This document shows positions 28,755 through 41,300 of a DNA stretch of 64,000 bases, piece by piece. The notes below the pieces were generated by a model that was not told where the DNA came from, did no database searches, and saw nothing but the letters and a program-made list of their open reading frames with translations. The translations under genes were made by a program, and so were the position numbers. The stretch covers positions 1,193,001 to 1,257,000 of the forward strand of contig CM037464.1 in NCBI GenBank assembly GCA_021014325.1. Reading direction: 5' to 3'. The stretch's first letter is position 1. The number at the start of each line of letters is the position of its first letter. Source of the stretch: Plazaster borealis (lineage: Eukaryota; Echinodermata; Asteroidea; Forcipulatida; Labidiasteridae).

Positions 28755-31700
28755 ATGGCGACCCACTTGGCTGACCTAGATTTTCCTCCGTATGTTATAA
28801 AATGCGTCGACGAAACACACTTTCTGGTTGCTGGAGGAGGTGGCCAAGCACGAACGGGTGTTCCAAATGCCATAGTGAGTTATTAATTATTACAATTTGT
28901 AAGAAATAACTTCTTTTTGTGGCTCAATTCGAGCTTTAAAAAGGAGTTCCTTTTGACATTTTATCATGTGTTTAACCCAAACGCCCCTTTTTCCGACACT
29001 TGATAAGTATTAAGTAAGGATCGAGGTGTGGGCGGGGCGAAGCGCCCATCATCACAAACATAGCCCTACTACTGGTCACTAGAGTCGTAGTGTGGACAAG
29101 GATTTTTGACATCTTGTAGGCACACATCCAACCCATTCACTTTTAAGCAGTTTACATCGTTCGGTGATCAGGGCGCATCCCCCATGGGATGGGCGGGCCG
29201 GCGGTGGAAGTTAGCCCCAAAACTGTGTTGTGTCCGCTCTCTTCTCCTCTTTAAATAGTGGAAATCACAAAAAATTGAGATTTGATCTGATTGAGTTGTA
29301 AGTAGTCTAGTTGGATAGAGCTCTTTGAGACATTCATTTTGCTACTTTATTTGTGGGGATCGGTTCATGAAAACCGGACTTATGGAAGGTCAAAGTTAAA
29401 AATATAGGACCTTGTTTACATAACAAATTTTGTTGACCGTGTACAAGCGCAACGTTTTCGCTGTTGCACACAACATCCAATTCCCCTCGCGTAATTGAAC
29501 GTTTCCCAAGGGCCGTATCAACGTGTTTGACAATCAAGCGCGAAAAAGCGCGACAACTAAAAGTTTTAATTCCAAAAGTAATTACATAATTAAATACTCA
29601 ATTAACTGTCATTTTCGGTTCATTGTGGGGCCCTAAGAGGATAATTACTTACAGTTCTCAATGAATTTCAGCGCAGAAAACAAGATTTCTTGTGATTTTA
29701 CAGAAAGTTTTACACAAATACTCCCAACAAAACGGACGCCAAATTGCATATCAAACGCAAGAGAAAAACTCCATCTTGAAAGTAGTTCCGTTTATTTTTA
29801 TGAATGAAACGATTAACATGGGTTTAATCTATATCCCTCCGCACCACCGATCTCTCTATAGCGTTGTACACGTTGAGGTGGTCACAGTTTCCCATAACAA
29901 AAAGTGGCTGCGCGGTGAACAGCGCCCTCAATCGGTAGTGATTGACACTACTTTAAACATAATTAAAATAAATTTTACTATCCTATGCTTTGGCGGTTGA
30001 AATTAATTTTAAACTTTTTCAAAATTATTGTAAATAATCTGCATATGGAGGGTAAGGGGGTACCCACACGATACACACACAGACTGGAGTCTGATCTGAT
30101 GTAATTGCGATAATCGTAACCCTCCTCCCGACGGTCGGAACGACCGGAGGGTTACGAGTTGGATTATGGCAAAAGGGTGCGAAATGTGAAATGTGAATTT
30201 TTTTTCCAGACTTGTGACCAGATTTGCCCAATTTTTACCACTTTCAAAAATCATGACCCACATTCCAAGAACACGGATGTGATCTTGAATGTGTAATGAA
30301 TCCATTCATAACACTCAAAACATCATTGAAAAATATTTAGAAGAAAAAAAAGACAAAAACTTACCAGAGACTGAGTGAACATGGTGAAGTGCCAAGCGTA
30401 GACGAGACGAATAACACACCACACAGGATGATGATTTAAAACAAGCACATTTAGACCAAAAAGCGGGGTGGAGCCCACGGCTGTAGCCGAATCATCATCC
30501 AGAGTAGTCTGGTTCGTCTGGTCTACGCTTGGCATTTCACTCGGTCTCTGGTAAGTTTTTGTCTTTTTTTTCTTCTAAATATTTTTTCAATGATGTTTTG
30601 AGTGTTATGAATGGATTCATTACACATTCAAGATCAAATCCGTGTTCTTGGAATGTGGGTCATGATTTTTGAAAGTGGTAAAAATTGGGCAAATCTGGTC
30701 ACACGTCTGGAAAAAAAATTCACATTTTACATTTCGCACCCTTTTGCCATAATCCAACTCGTAACCCTGCGGTCGTTCCGACCGTCGGGAGGAGGGTTAC
30801 GATTATCGCAACTAGATCTGATGCAGCTTGCTTAGCTTTAATTTAATATTCAATAATAATATAGCATGATTAGCTGTCACTATTGACACATGATTGAAAC
30901 GGCTGTTGAATTGTGTTCACATCATCACACCCTCTCCACCCGGTGATGTATTTTGAGATGGCATTGTGGGTTAATTCCACAATGGCCATGGTCCATTACT
31001 ATTATATTTATTAGGGAAATAGTTCTGAGCAAATTGAAAAATATTATTTGCGATCACTTTTTCTAATGTTGTAATTTCAACAACCAAAGCACTTGAGAGA
31101 GGCTTAAGTAAGGTATATCGGACACTTTTACATGTAGTTGTTGGGCGCAAACTTCAATCCTCGCGCAAACTTCAGCCTCCGCTGAGCGCACAAACTTGAC
31201 GGCCCGATTTAACTTTGCGTGCGCAGGTTTAAGCCTGCGCACCAGATATTCCACGCAAATTTCAGGCCCTGCGCAAATTTGGTGCTTTTGCAAGTAGTTC
31301 ATAGAAAAGATATGAAAGTTATGCTGGTTTCTTAAATTTCAGTAAAAAGTAATTACTTCAGAAATTAATTGAGATGCACTTCAGCTGTTGACAAGTATAA
31401 AAGCATTTTGAGAAATGATTCCCTTTGAAGTCATTTGGTTGCAAAGAATGAGGCCATTTTCACCCCTCCAAAGTTGAATCTTAAAAATTGTATGCCGTAA
31501 CGTTTCTTAGCCATAAGAATGTGTACAAACTTGACTTAACAAGAACCGTTTGTTTACTGATTTCTCAAAAACATTACGACGGATTTTGATGGAATTTTAA
31601 AAAAATTCTTTTAGGGTGTATATTTTGAAAACTTGATGGTTGAAATAAATGCATTCCCAAAACCAAATGTATATGATCCCTTTTTAATAGAAATAAAAGT

Positions 31701-34700
31701 ATACAATGGGCAAATTCTTCTGAACTGACAGCTGCCATGTTGCCGTTGAATCTGCAGCGTGCATGCAACCACGCAGCGACGCTATCAGGTCATTTTATGC
31801 CGTGCAGTTCATGTCGAGCTTAACAAATGAAGCGCGCAAACTTCATCCGCACACGCAACTTTGCTGCACGCAAATTTCAATCCCGCAAGCTTGAAGTTTG
31901 CGCGGCCCATCTTGAAGATTGCCCGCGCAAGCTTCAAGCTTGCGCGGGCGGCTTGTTTGTGCCCAACATAGTCACTAGATCATTCATATTAACTTGTACA
32001 TTATACAATGTATCTGTCTTCACAGTATTGACCTCATTTTGACACAAAAAATTCCGTAATTCAAAAAGTATATTTAAAAAGCATTTTCATTCTGTTTGCA
32101 TTTCCTTTAATTTGACACCAACATCAGCCCTGTAGTCCTTAAACAAAATTTTCACCTGAAAACCCTATAATCATAGATGGTTAAAATTGCCAACTCATCC
32201 GTAGTGGATGCGCCCAGCCTTGATCGCCGAACGATGTAATCTGCACGATTAAATGGGACGGATGTGTAGCTAAAAAGGGTTCACCAGATGTCAAAAAACC
32301 TTCGCTATGGGGCTACACAAAACAGTAAAGTAAAAACAATGTATAGCTACATGAATAGTGGTAACTCTGGAATCCCTCCGATTCTTGGCCCTACTGCATG
32401 CGTGGCCCAGGGGGATTCCGCACAGGGTCCTTGGAAGGTTTTCAGTTAACAAAAATATTACTAGCTGTATGTTGACTGCTAAGGTATGTCATTATTTGCT
32501 GATAAAGACATACTGTATTGTTTGGAATCCATTGATGAATTTTATATGACTTTCTTTCCTCGTAATCTCTTTAAAAAGGAAATATTGGAGGTGCAGCGGA
32601 GGGGTCACCATTTGATCACCGAGAGTAAGTTGAGATATGATACAGACAATGGCCAAGACAGAAGCGCCATCATGAATGCTGCCTTACGGTAGGTAAAGTA
32701 GCCTATTGAAAAGTTAATTTGTCAGGTATGTTGTGGTGTGTCGTGGCCTAGCCGAGTGGTTAATAAGAGCACAAGACTCAAACAAGCTCATGGTGTTTCT
32801 GTTCAGCAGAGTGTGGGTTTGAATCCCGGCCGTGGCACTTGTGTCTTTGAGCAAGATACTTTACCATAATTGCTTTGTCCTTCGGATGGGACATTAAGCC
32901 GTAGGTCCCGTGTACTAGGATCCGTAGTGCACGTTAAAGAACCCAGAATCCTGGAAGAGAAGGGGTTAAACCCCGGTGTTTCTGGTTCATTGCAAGAACC
33001 CTTGTTTATAGGTTTTCTCAGGCTTGCGAGCTACATGTACAGTGATCAAATTCACATATGAGGCATCTTTGGTTTAATTACCAGAAATATATAAAAATAA
33101 TGTGGTGTCAAAATGCTTCAGCTGAGAGAAGAGAAAGTAATTTTAATTGACCATTTGAAAGGTCTTGATTTGCCATTAATTCATTCTACAGGTTTGATGG
33201 CAAGGAGTACCTGTTGGCAACTGGAAAAGAAGAAAACTGTCAATTCTATAAATTTGTAAAAGCTACAAAAGTGTTGGAGGAAGACGAGGAAGATATGGGG
33301 GTTTCTCAGACGTCCAATAAAAACGATAAAGGAAATGATGCAGGTGAGAGACGAAATTTTGATTAAGTTGACATCAATGATGCTGCCTGACTCCGAAACT
33401 AACAATTTCTATATTATATTACTATTATTACTTAGTTTCATGATTTGTTGTTTTGTGTTCTTTTTCTTATCAATATTCTTTTAACAAAAGTTGATCTTGA
33501 AGTATATTATTAAAAAGGTCCAGCACTGTCAAGATTGTTATTAATGATAAAAATCTGGGTTGTATTTTACTTATATGATCTTGAAGTTTGATTTTCCATC
33601 ACATTTTGATGCTTACTTTTTTCCTTGTGACTCTTAAAAACAAAATCTGTTTGTAATTACCCAGTTTTTGCTTGAACTTTAGCATTTTCAGTTTCATATT
33701 GGGAACTAAGCTCACAAAATAAATTGCTGTTTTGAAAATTTATCAGAAGCGTTCAGCAAATTTACAGTCTCCATAAAGATCAGAGTACCATAAAATCATG
33801 TTTAGATATATGTAAATTAAGCATTATGGCTTAACCCAAAGCAATAGTTTTCTAAAAGTTTAAGGTGTATGCTGCCGGAGTACTGGGATTGCATTGTTTA
33901 CCTGTCTACATTCTTTTCAGGAGGAACAAGAAAACGGAAGAAGGGAAAGGATTCCAAACAAACCACCAATTCAAACAACTCCAAGTCAAGTACTAAGCCT
34001 GACGAGACAGAGGAAGACTCCAAACTATCTGACACGAATTCCAAAGAGCCCACCCTTGTAACAACGTTTGAGATTGAGAGGTTAGAGTCCGTCCAGACAG
34101 ACTTTACCGAGGGTGAGAAGTATCAGAAGGCAGTCTGCTTCTCTCCAAATGGACTGTTTTTCACAGCGGCTGGAGCTGATGGTCACATACGAATGTGGTC
34201 TGTAAGTAACATCTTATGATTAGGCTTATGATCCATTGGTACTCAGTCCAACACTAATAGACCTTTATCATGGTGCAGCTATCTTATTTTTCACCCATTC
34301 GAATCAATGGCACCAAACCGAGGCTGGGAGGAAAATAGTCAGGTCCCATTTTGGCACAATGAAAATTAGTAGTCATGATTGATAGGGTTGACAGGGGACA
34401 AGACAAAGATGGTGGCAGCAAGATAAAGGTGTATGGTAACTCAAGGTCCAAACTGGTACTAGACTCTGTTTGTGCTTGGCCTTATGCTAAGCATGATCAT
34501 TTTGACTGCAGTATTCAGTCCAACACCATACAGTAACTCAACACCCAAACTTTTAGACTCCGATTGTTGTAGCACATGAGACCTACATAGAGCCCTGTGC
34601 AAGTTCGGCAGTTCAGTTCGCAGTCCAACTGTTTGATGCTGTTTATAGTGGTAAATGCTAAGGAGTTTTCTTAAAGACGATTTTCTTTGACTCTCTTCTT

Positions 34701-37700
34701 CTTCTTCAGTATCCTTCTTGTGAGCAGCAGTATGAGATCGAGGCTCACTCTAAAGAGGTTGATGACATCATCATTAATCCCCTAGGAAACAGGGTAAGGA
34801 AAAAAACTGTTGTTTCTTAGGAATTCCTTCTCTGTACATACTTCATCTGTATACCTCTAATTTTATTCGTTTCACAAAAGTCATTATTCCTGTCTCTTAG
34901 CCAACGAGCTTGTTGCATAACATAACTTGATAGAAAAACTTTTTAAAAACTGGCAGTCATTTTAAACCAAAAAGTTGTCGGCCATTTTAAATCTGAAAGC
35001 TACCAGCAGCCGTCTTTGGACAAAAGAAGAAAAAAGAAAAAAAAAAACCTCTGTTTAGAACTCAGACCATTAACTGATATTTTTGTTAACTCGGCCCTAT
35101 AGCTGGTATCCGTGTCTAGAGATTCAACTGCTAAAGTGTGGAAAACAATAGACGGAACCAAAGTTTGCGATCTGAAATGGGACGGGTTACCAGCCGAGCA
35201 ATCCAGTGGATACAGGATCAGAAGCTGTAGGTGAGTACAGTCATATACAACAGCTCATACTGCTAAGCAAATTTTATCTACTTAGCAGAATACTGCAGGG
35301 AACCAGTCAAAATCAATATACATTACATGGTATTTTGGTTGGTAGCCTGTTTCTTTTAGCAAGATTTTTCTTGGCTAAGCAATTTTGTTGTGTGCTTAAG
35401 CAGCTTTATGAAAATGAGACCTGGGCCCAATTTCATAGAGCTGCTTAAGCACAAAAAGTAGCTAAGCACAACAAAATTATGCTTACCAGAATAAGGTTAC
35501 CAGCCAAAAATAGCATGTCACATGCACAATCTGTGACTGGTATCCTGCTTACTTTTGTTTAGCAGAAATGTTTTAGGCAATATTTTCTGCTTAAGCAGCT
35601 CTATGAAATTGGGCCCAGAACTTTATGTAATATGACTGCGTGTTTTACTTGACCAAAACTAATGTGTTGACAGGATTTGAATTTCAAGAAAATCTCCACT
35701 AGACCACGGGCCTTGTCGGTCAGAAGTTTCACTGGACCAGAATTTATTTAACAAGACTTACGATATATTTATTTCTTTTTTTTAATACTTGTTGTTAAAA
35801 GTTCTTCAAAATTTTGTATTTGAAAAAAATGCTAGCCTGCAATACTTTTTAGTTTCTGGGTTTACTGGCTGTATGCTAAATGCCTAGACTCTGGCCAGTT
35901 GTCCAGTGGGTATTCCGAGCTCTGATTTAGAAATAGTTCAGCAGCTGTATCAAACTGAATCATCATTGTCCCAGTCAACCTAAGCACAATTAAGAATTGT
36001 TGTATTTTCACAGCGAGTTTGTTGTCTACTTGTTTCTTAGGTTTGGCTTCATAGAGAATGACCCAAGTAAGTCCAGTATGTACACGATTCATGTACCCCG
36101 TGTCCAAGGCAAGAAGAGAAGCTCCTATCTTACTCGATGGAATTCCCTCAAGTTCACCACAGAGAAGACAGTCTGTACAGGAACAGATGCACTGTCAGCA
36201 ATAAACATTAGGTAAGATGGCCATAGACTTTACCAAAACACTTACAGAGTCATCCATCCTCCAGAAATTCCATCAGAAGGGAAGATTATGTCCATGTAAT
36301 GGTTCAATTATAATAATACAAAGGTTTTAATAAATAGTGCCAAAATAGGCACTTTATAAAATTCCGGCCTCAAATTAACCCACTGCACCCACAAAAATTG
36401 CTAGTGTGCTGTGTGCATTTGCTGTGGTACCCCTCTCAAAGTTCTAATACAAATTTACATTTTCCTCTTAGAAGTGCCCCTTACCAGAGGATAAACTTCC
36501 AGAGTGAAGGTCAAGCTAGGCCTAAAAATTGATGTCTTGTCACTGAAAATGGTTACCATAATGGTAATATGATTGTTATATTGAAATAGTATCCATTGTG
36601 TTTTCAATCCCTTACAGTCATAGCGGTAACTTTGTAGGTGTTGGAACGATGGGAGGATCCATTGGAATCTACATCTCTTTCAGTTTAAAAGTAAGTTGGA
36701 CTATGTAAGCCTTGCGTGTATTTGAACATTTGAATGGACCATGGGTCCCAATAAGCCATTTGCAAGTTAGATTTGAAAAGTCTCAGGTACAATTACGACT
36801 TAATTTGAATTCCTCAGACTACAGAGACAGTTGCTATGTCAAAGGGTTTTAAATTTGTAAATAAAAATGATCAAACGAAACAAATAAATAAATAAATTGT
36901 TTGAGGCAAGGTTTTGTCTAGCAACCTCCAGATGAGCAAACCCTGGTACCATTGTGCCATATACACATTCATTCAGAATTGTGTATGGTGTTTGCAGTCT
37001 CTTATGTAACTACGCAAAAGCTTGCCCTGAATCATGTGACGTAGCAACTGTCTCTATAGTCTAAAGAATTCAAGTGTAAGCGATATATTTGTGACTGAGC
37101 AAATACTGGACACTATTCAAATTTATAACACACCTCTTGTTAGTTCTGTATTCTGGTCAGCTGAAACACCGTCACGTGGGGTTAACCTGTGAACTAGACG
37201 CATGCCAAGACATTGCTTGCGCATAATTTGCAGGAAATAGTTCTCGAACCGGGCAATATACTTTAAAAAAATTAACTGGTTACAGCGCCCTCTCATGATG
37301 TGAACAGTGAACAGCAACTAAAAAACTGAATCTAGGGAAACTAAGAGCGTTCCTTTAATTGTTGAATTGCTAATGATTTAATTGCTCATGAGTTAATTGT
37401 TGAATAAAAACAATTAGTTATAAAACCCTGACAAGTTTCTCTTCTTCTTTCATATTTTAGACCGAGTTGTATTATAATTAACTGTTTCAATCCAGCTAAA
37501 TATCATCTGTTTTATTTTACATAATGGAAACATTTCCCAATGCTCTTGTTTATGATTTGATATTACAGATTAGGACAAACGTATATATCCAGATTTTGAG
37601 TTTGTTTTTATTATTGTCGCTTATTATTGATGTTGACTATAAACGTGGTTGCTGTTTTTAATCATGTTTCTAGAACAACACACTCAATACCTGTCTTTAT

Positions 37701-39083
37701 TTGAATAGCAAAACATTTTGTTAGATGTTTCCATCTTTCAGGGGTGACAAATTTCAGACTTTTATCTGAATTCTGGTACAAAAAAAATGCTGTGTTTTTC
37801 TCCAAATTAAACAAGTCATGCTCTTTAATCTACTCCTCTAGCTCTGAGGATACTGTTCCCAAAAGCTCCTTGAAAAGGTGGAAATGCCATCATTTCAATG
37901 TACCTCCTAAAATCTGGATCCCAGTTTCAGACCTTATTATCAGAAATGACCCTCACCCCTGTTCTTTGAAATCAATGTTCATACATTCATTTCTTGACGA
38001 TTCTGTTTTGCAGAAACTCCGCGTGGTCAGGGATGTTCATGGGATATTTGTGACAGGTTTATGTTTTATTCCGATGACCAAGACAACCAGAGATCTCCTT
38101 GGTGATTTGGAGACGGCCGTCTTGAGTGTTTCCGCCGATAAGAAAGTATCTATTGTTGCCATCGAGCCTTCAAGTAAGTATTTAACATCAATAAAGTTAA
38201 GAAGTAACTATAACTAGTAAACTTGCGGGTACAACCATGTGTAAATCTCTTTTGGAAGGAGTGTTAGCTCTGAAAACAGCCGGTGTAGTCTTGACGTTTC
38301 GAACATTATACTCTGCTCGTCTTCAGGAAAAGCAGACGAGCAGAGTATACCGTTTGAAATGCCAAGACCACATCGGCTCTTTTCAGAGCCAACACGGCTC
38401 TTTTTAGAGCCACCACTCCTCCCCAAAGAGATTTACACATTGGTGTACCTGCAAGTTTTATTTTCCACACCATGCAAACCTTCAAACACCACTTATCATT
38501 AATACTGATACACCTCAGAGCAAGGCTGGTTTCTACAGGTGATAAGATTTTCTCTGTAAATGATCCTCACCTGTGGAACCAGCGTCCTGAAAAACTTAGG
38601 GAAGCCAACAATAAAGACAGTTTTAAAGCCGATGTTGGTACAAATCTTTTTGAATGTTTTTTGTTGTTTAACGACTAAGTATTATGTGTATCTTATGTAA
38701 CAATGCAAGGTTTTTTTAATTAGTGTTATTATTCTAAATGATTTCACTGATGTTTACCAGTACTGTTTGTTATTTTACCTTTTTAACTTTCTTTTCTCTA
38801 AGGTCTTAAGTAAGATGTGTAACCTGTTGGTTTTGGGGTTGTTGTTTTGGGGTGTTTTTGGGTTGTTTTTTTTTTTGGGGGGGGGGGTTTATTGTTAAGC
38901 GTACAGGAGCATGTTTCATTGATGAAGGTTTTTGTTGGGCTTTTTAGAATGATTATTGACGTTTGTGTTTCTGTCTTTCTTTTTTTCACAGTGGAATTTC
39001 CAGTTTGGCTGATGTTCGTCGGTGCATTCCTTCTCATTGTTCTCATCTTCAGCGGACTAGGAGCTTTGGGTCTCAACCTTTGA
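28755..39083 (+). CDS. PREB: Prolactin regulatory element-binding protein / SEC12, complete
   Basis: Known role: the ER membrane guanine-nucleotide exchange factor for SAR1, starting COPII coat assembly; also named as a transcription regulator in mammals. Ten coding exons: 28755-28874, 32579-32688, 33192-33343, 33921-34201, 34710-34793, 35103-35230, 36041-36211, 36618-36690, 38014-38173, 38992-39083, giving 456 residues (human 417). WD40-like blades carry conserved strings such as VAGGGGQARTG, VQTDF, AADGHIRMW-like (AGADGHIRMW), SRDSTAKVW, VGTMGGSIGIYI and RDVHGIFVTG, aligning with human AAGGGGAAKTG, VQTDF, GTDGYVRVW, GRDLKASVW, GTVTGSVAIYI and REAHGIVVTD. Residues about 75-150 are a charged, low-complexity insert, as in vertebrates. 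The last exon encodes one C-terminal membrane anchor beginning PVWLMFVGAFLL, as expected for a type II ER protein. Start ATG in context caagATGg. Introns are loaded with repeats. Confidence 0.93.
29035..29185 (+). repeat. Dispersed repeat, inverted relative to 32190
   Basis: gatttttgacatcttgtagg, ttacatcgttcggtgatcag and ggcgcatcc match the inverse of 32190-32330. Both copies are in PREB intron 1. Confidence 0.65.
30102..30814. mobile_element. 713-bp fold-back element with 9-bp target duplication
   Basis: Arms of about 330 bases (30102-30439 and 30489-30814) are close inverses with a roughly 50-base loop. Ends are taattgcgataatcgtaac and its near inverse. gatctgatg flanks both sides (30093-30101, 30815-30823). 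A 9-bp duplication with long inverted arms fits a Mutator-like (MULE) fold-back. No transposase was found. Confidence 0.85.
31140..31968. mobile_element. Fold-back element with cgcaaacttcaa sub-repeats
   Basis: The ends are ttgggcgcaaac and gtttgtgcccaac. Both ends carry several degenerate copies of gcgcaaacttcaa, and gcgcaagcttcaagcttgcg at 31924 is itself a perfect palindrome. About 830 bases, no protein. Confidence 0.65.
32190..32330 (-). repeat. Dispersed repeat, inverse of 29035
   Basis: ggatgcgcccagccttgatc, gccgaacgatgtaatctg and cagatgtcaaaaaacc align with the inverse of the copy at 29035. Confidence 0.65.
32734..33103 (+). repeat. tRNA-derived SINE (group A), full length
   Basis: gtcgtggcctagccgagtgg (A-box), a B-box gggtttgaatccc, body cacttgtgtctttgagcaag, then ccggtgtttctggttc and tail taattaccagaaatatataa. 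In PREB intron 2. Confidence 0.8.
34254..34434. mobile_element. MITE, sister of 17886
   Basis: taatagacctttatcatgg at the left and agcaagataaaggtgtat at the right, with core gaggctgggaggaaaatagt. In a PREB intron. Confidence 0.7.
35256..35618. mobile_element. One complete and one partial fold-back, ctgggcccaatttcatag ends
   Basis: 35421-35618 runs from ctgggcccaatttcatagag to tctatgaaattgggcccag. Before it, 35256-35420 is a related partial copy with tgcttaagcagctttatg. In a PREB intron. Confidence 0.7.
36743..37128. mobile_element. MITE, sister of 5522
   Basis: gggtcccaataagccatttg at the left, then gaattcctcagactacagag, agcaacctccagatgagcaa and actacgcaaaagcttgccc as in the 5522 copy. The right end has diverged. 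Confidence 0.7.
38206..38460. mobile_element. Fold-back repeat with histone-type 3' end motifs
   Basis: Arms 38206-38333 and 38334-38460 are inverses; ends are agtaaacttgcgggtacaac and cctgcaagttt. The right arm holds two histone-like stem-loops (38375-38390 and 38396-38411, ggctcttttt + agagcc), then ccaccactcctc and cccaaagagatt. It lies just after the PREB exon ending at 38173. Confidence 0.7.
38471..38690 (+). mobile_element. LINE reverse-transcriptase C-terminal remnant
   Basis: The 68-residue reading has GDKIFSVNDPHLWNQRPEKL and SFKADVGTNLF, the usual D-AF---P-LWN-LP---R---S---FK--L---LF end of CR1/L2-type polymerases. In the last PREB intron. Confidence 0.6.
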
Positions 39084-39390
39084 ACTTTGACCTCTAATAC
39101 CCAGGTTCCAGCCGATATTTCCAATGATTCAGGTGACTTTCATTTTCAAGAATAAGACAACTTGGTACCTCGCTAATGATTTAAGAGACCCTGTGTGTTG
39201 TTTGAATACCACCTGAGTACCATGTGGGGTTTTTTCCTGCCGGCCTCGCAAAGTAGTGAGGTTTGACTCCTTGTACCAACATCATACACAGCTTTTGTCT
39301 TGCGCACTACACTGTTAAACACATTGGAACATTGACTCCCAAAATGGCGCAAACAAGATTAATGTGATGATGATGTCAAGTGAATTGGGT

Positions 39391-39564
39391 CAATAGACCT
39401 TATGCATTGATGTCAACACGCCGCCATCTTAGAGGTAAAACAATGTTGTGCACCAAGGAAATCACACATCTATGTACGCATGGCGCACACAATGGGCCAA
39501 TGAGCAACCTTCTTTTACCTCTAGCTGAGGGCGCCCGACTCAAATGACATCATAAGGTCTTTAC
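39391..39564. mobile_element. MITE with caatagaccttatg ends
   Basis: caatagaccttatgcattga at the left and aatgacatcataaggtcttt at the right; inner strings ttagaggtaaaa / ttttacctctagc pair. Confidence 0.65.
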
Positions 39565-40722
39565 AGTGCCTATCCATAGTGTTAGCCAGAGGGTTGTCTG
39601 GCTGTCTTTTGGACACCCTGTTTGAAATTTGGACACCCTGTTTTATCTGTCATTTACATGTAAATGTATTGTAAGTGAACAATTTGGACGCCCAGTTTTT
39701 AAATTTCCAGCAAATTTTGACAACCTTTTACCAAATCCTGGCTAAAATCTTATGCCTATCACACAACAGTGTAAGGTTAAAAGACTTCATATTTGTTGAC
39801 ATGCTAGCACTATTTTGGGCTTGGGACTTGTTAATATGGGAGGTACTTAAACACTCGATTAACAAAATCTACAATTGTTTTAGGCTAGGGGTGTTGAATT
39901 ATAAGATCAAATGGGAATCTGCTTAAAGGGTTTGTCTTGGTGTATCTTCACCATGTCACCTTGCCTTCTACACTGTCATTACTATTGCGCCCTCTTGTGT
40001 TCACACAACAGGCCATTGCCCTCAAAAAGGACATTAAGATTTTGAGGAATCCAGAATTCACGTATTGATAAAAGTCACGTTTTCATGATATTTTCTCTGC
40101 TGTTTTAAACAAGAAGTGTCTCTCAGTCAAGTTATTTATTTTGTATTTCATGAAACGTTGAGAGAGAAGAATTGCCATAACATGATTGACTTTACAAAAA
40201 CTATTGGCAGACGGAAGAGTCCATGTGCACAATTAGAACTTTGCATCTTTTGAGACGCTCCCTTAGCCAGAATAAGTCAATTCTCTGATCACTCTTTAGA
40301 GACCCACATCTTTTCAAGTGACACCTTGGGGGCAAGTTTGGGATGACTTGGTGAGACAGAAACTGTCCTCTGAGCATCCAGCTTTTATTTCTGCTGAATG
40401 TTTTGGCTTCAAATAACCTCAAATGACTCAATGTTAAACTTATATTGCATGGTTTTGTTGGGTAAAAGAGGGCAAGGTTAGGGTTATGATGAGTGGTTTT
40501 TGTTGGCGATAAACTGTTTGGAATTTATTTGCAAGGTCCAGCTCTTGACGACAACAATTATTGTAGTTTTGATTTTGATACTATAAGTGGGTTATGTGGA
40601 CCCTCAATCACTCATGCTAAGAGTGTGCTGTTTACTATTCCATGTTTATTTATTGTTTTGTTATAACAACTTTAAAGTTAAAAAGCAATATTGCATATTT
40701 GGGTCAAGTATTATAGAGCTTC

Positions 40723-40916
40723 TTAAATGGGCTGTGTTGTCATGATCAATGGTGTGGCTGTACATGTAATTATGAACTCTCACCCAGTTACTTCACACGG
40801 GCGCCCTCCCTCCCTATCATATCTATGGAGAGTGCCCGTGCAGTAACTGGGTGAGAGTTCATCATTCCATGTACAGCCACAGGCCTGCTTTGATCATGAC
40901 GACACAGTCCCTTTAA
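40723..40916. mobile_element. MITE with TTAA ends (family 2)
   Basis: ttaaatgggctgtgttgtca / tgatcatgacgacacagtcc ctttaa: inverted ends bounded by TTAA, with gtgagagttcat opposite atgaactctcac. A sister copy with a nested insertion is at 63345. Confidence 0.75.
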
Positions 40917-41185
40917 CAAATATTTGCTAGGGTAATGTTAGCAGGGAACCTGAGATAAACAGTACCAAAATATGGTAGCTTTTTCTGGTAGGCAAAATTG
41001 TTTTGCACTAAGAAAGCGCACTGAAATGTGGACACGGGGTCCTAGACCTGTTGATGCACACAAATATGCTGAGTCGGGAGACTTGGAATGTCTAGAAGAC
41101 TGAAGTCAAAATGTTGAGAATAAACCAACAGGCTCTTTCCCAGCCAGTTAGTTTTTGAAAAGAGATTAATGATAATATGGTTTCC

Positions 41186-41300
41186 TGTGAGATTAGAGCC
41201 GTGTCTGGATTGGCTGTGGCTGGATAAACCATGTCATCATGTGTTGAAGCATTGGATGCCCATACCAACACCCTTAGCAACAGCGGTAGCCACAGCCACT
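41186..41300. repeat. Fragment related to the 9577 element
   Basis: gccgtgtctggattggctgt and gtagccacagccac form short inverted sides; ccaacacccttagcaac matches the 9577 interior. Diverged. Confidence 0.4.

Noticed and set aside
30009..30835. ORFs of 98 and 74 residues with near-identical proteins on opposite strands
   Set aside because: They are the two arms of the fold-back element, not genes.
37744..38013. N-terminal extension of the PREB exon at 38014
   Set aside because: Intron read-through; the ttttgcag acceptor and the phase from exon 36618-36690 set the exon start at 38014.
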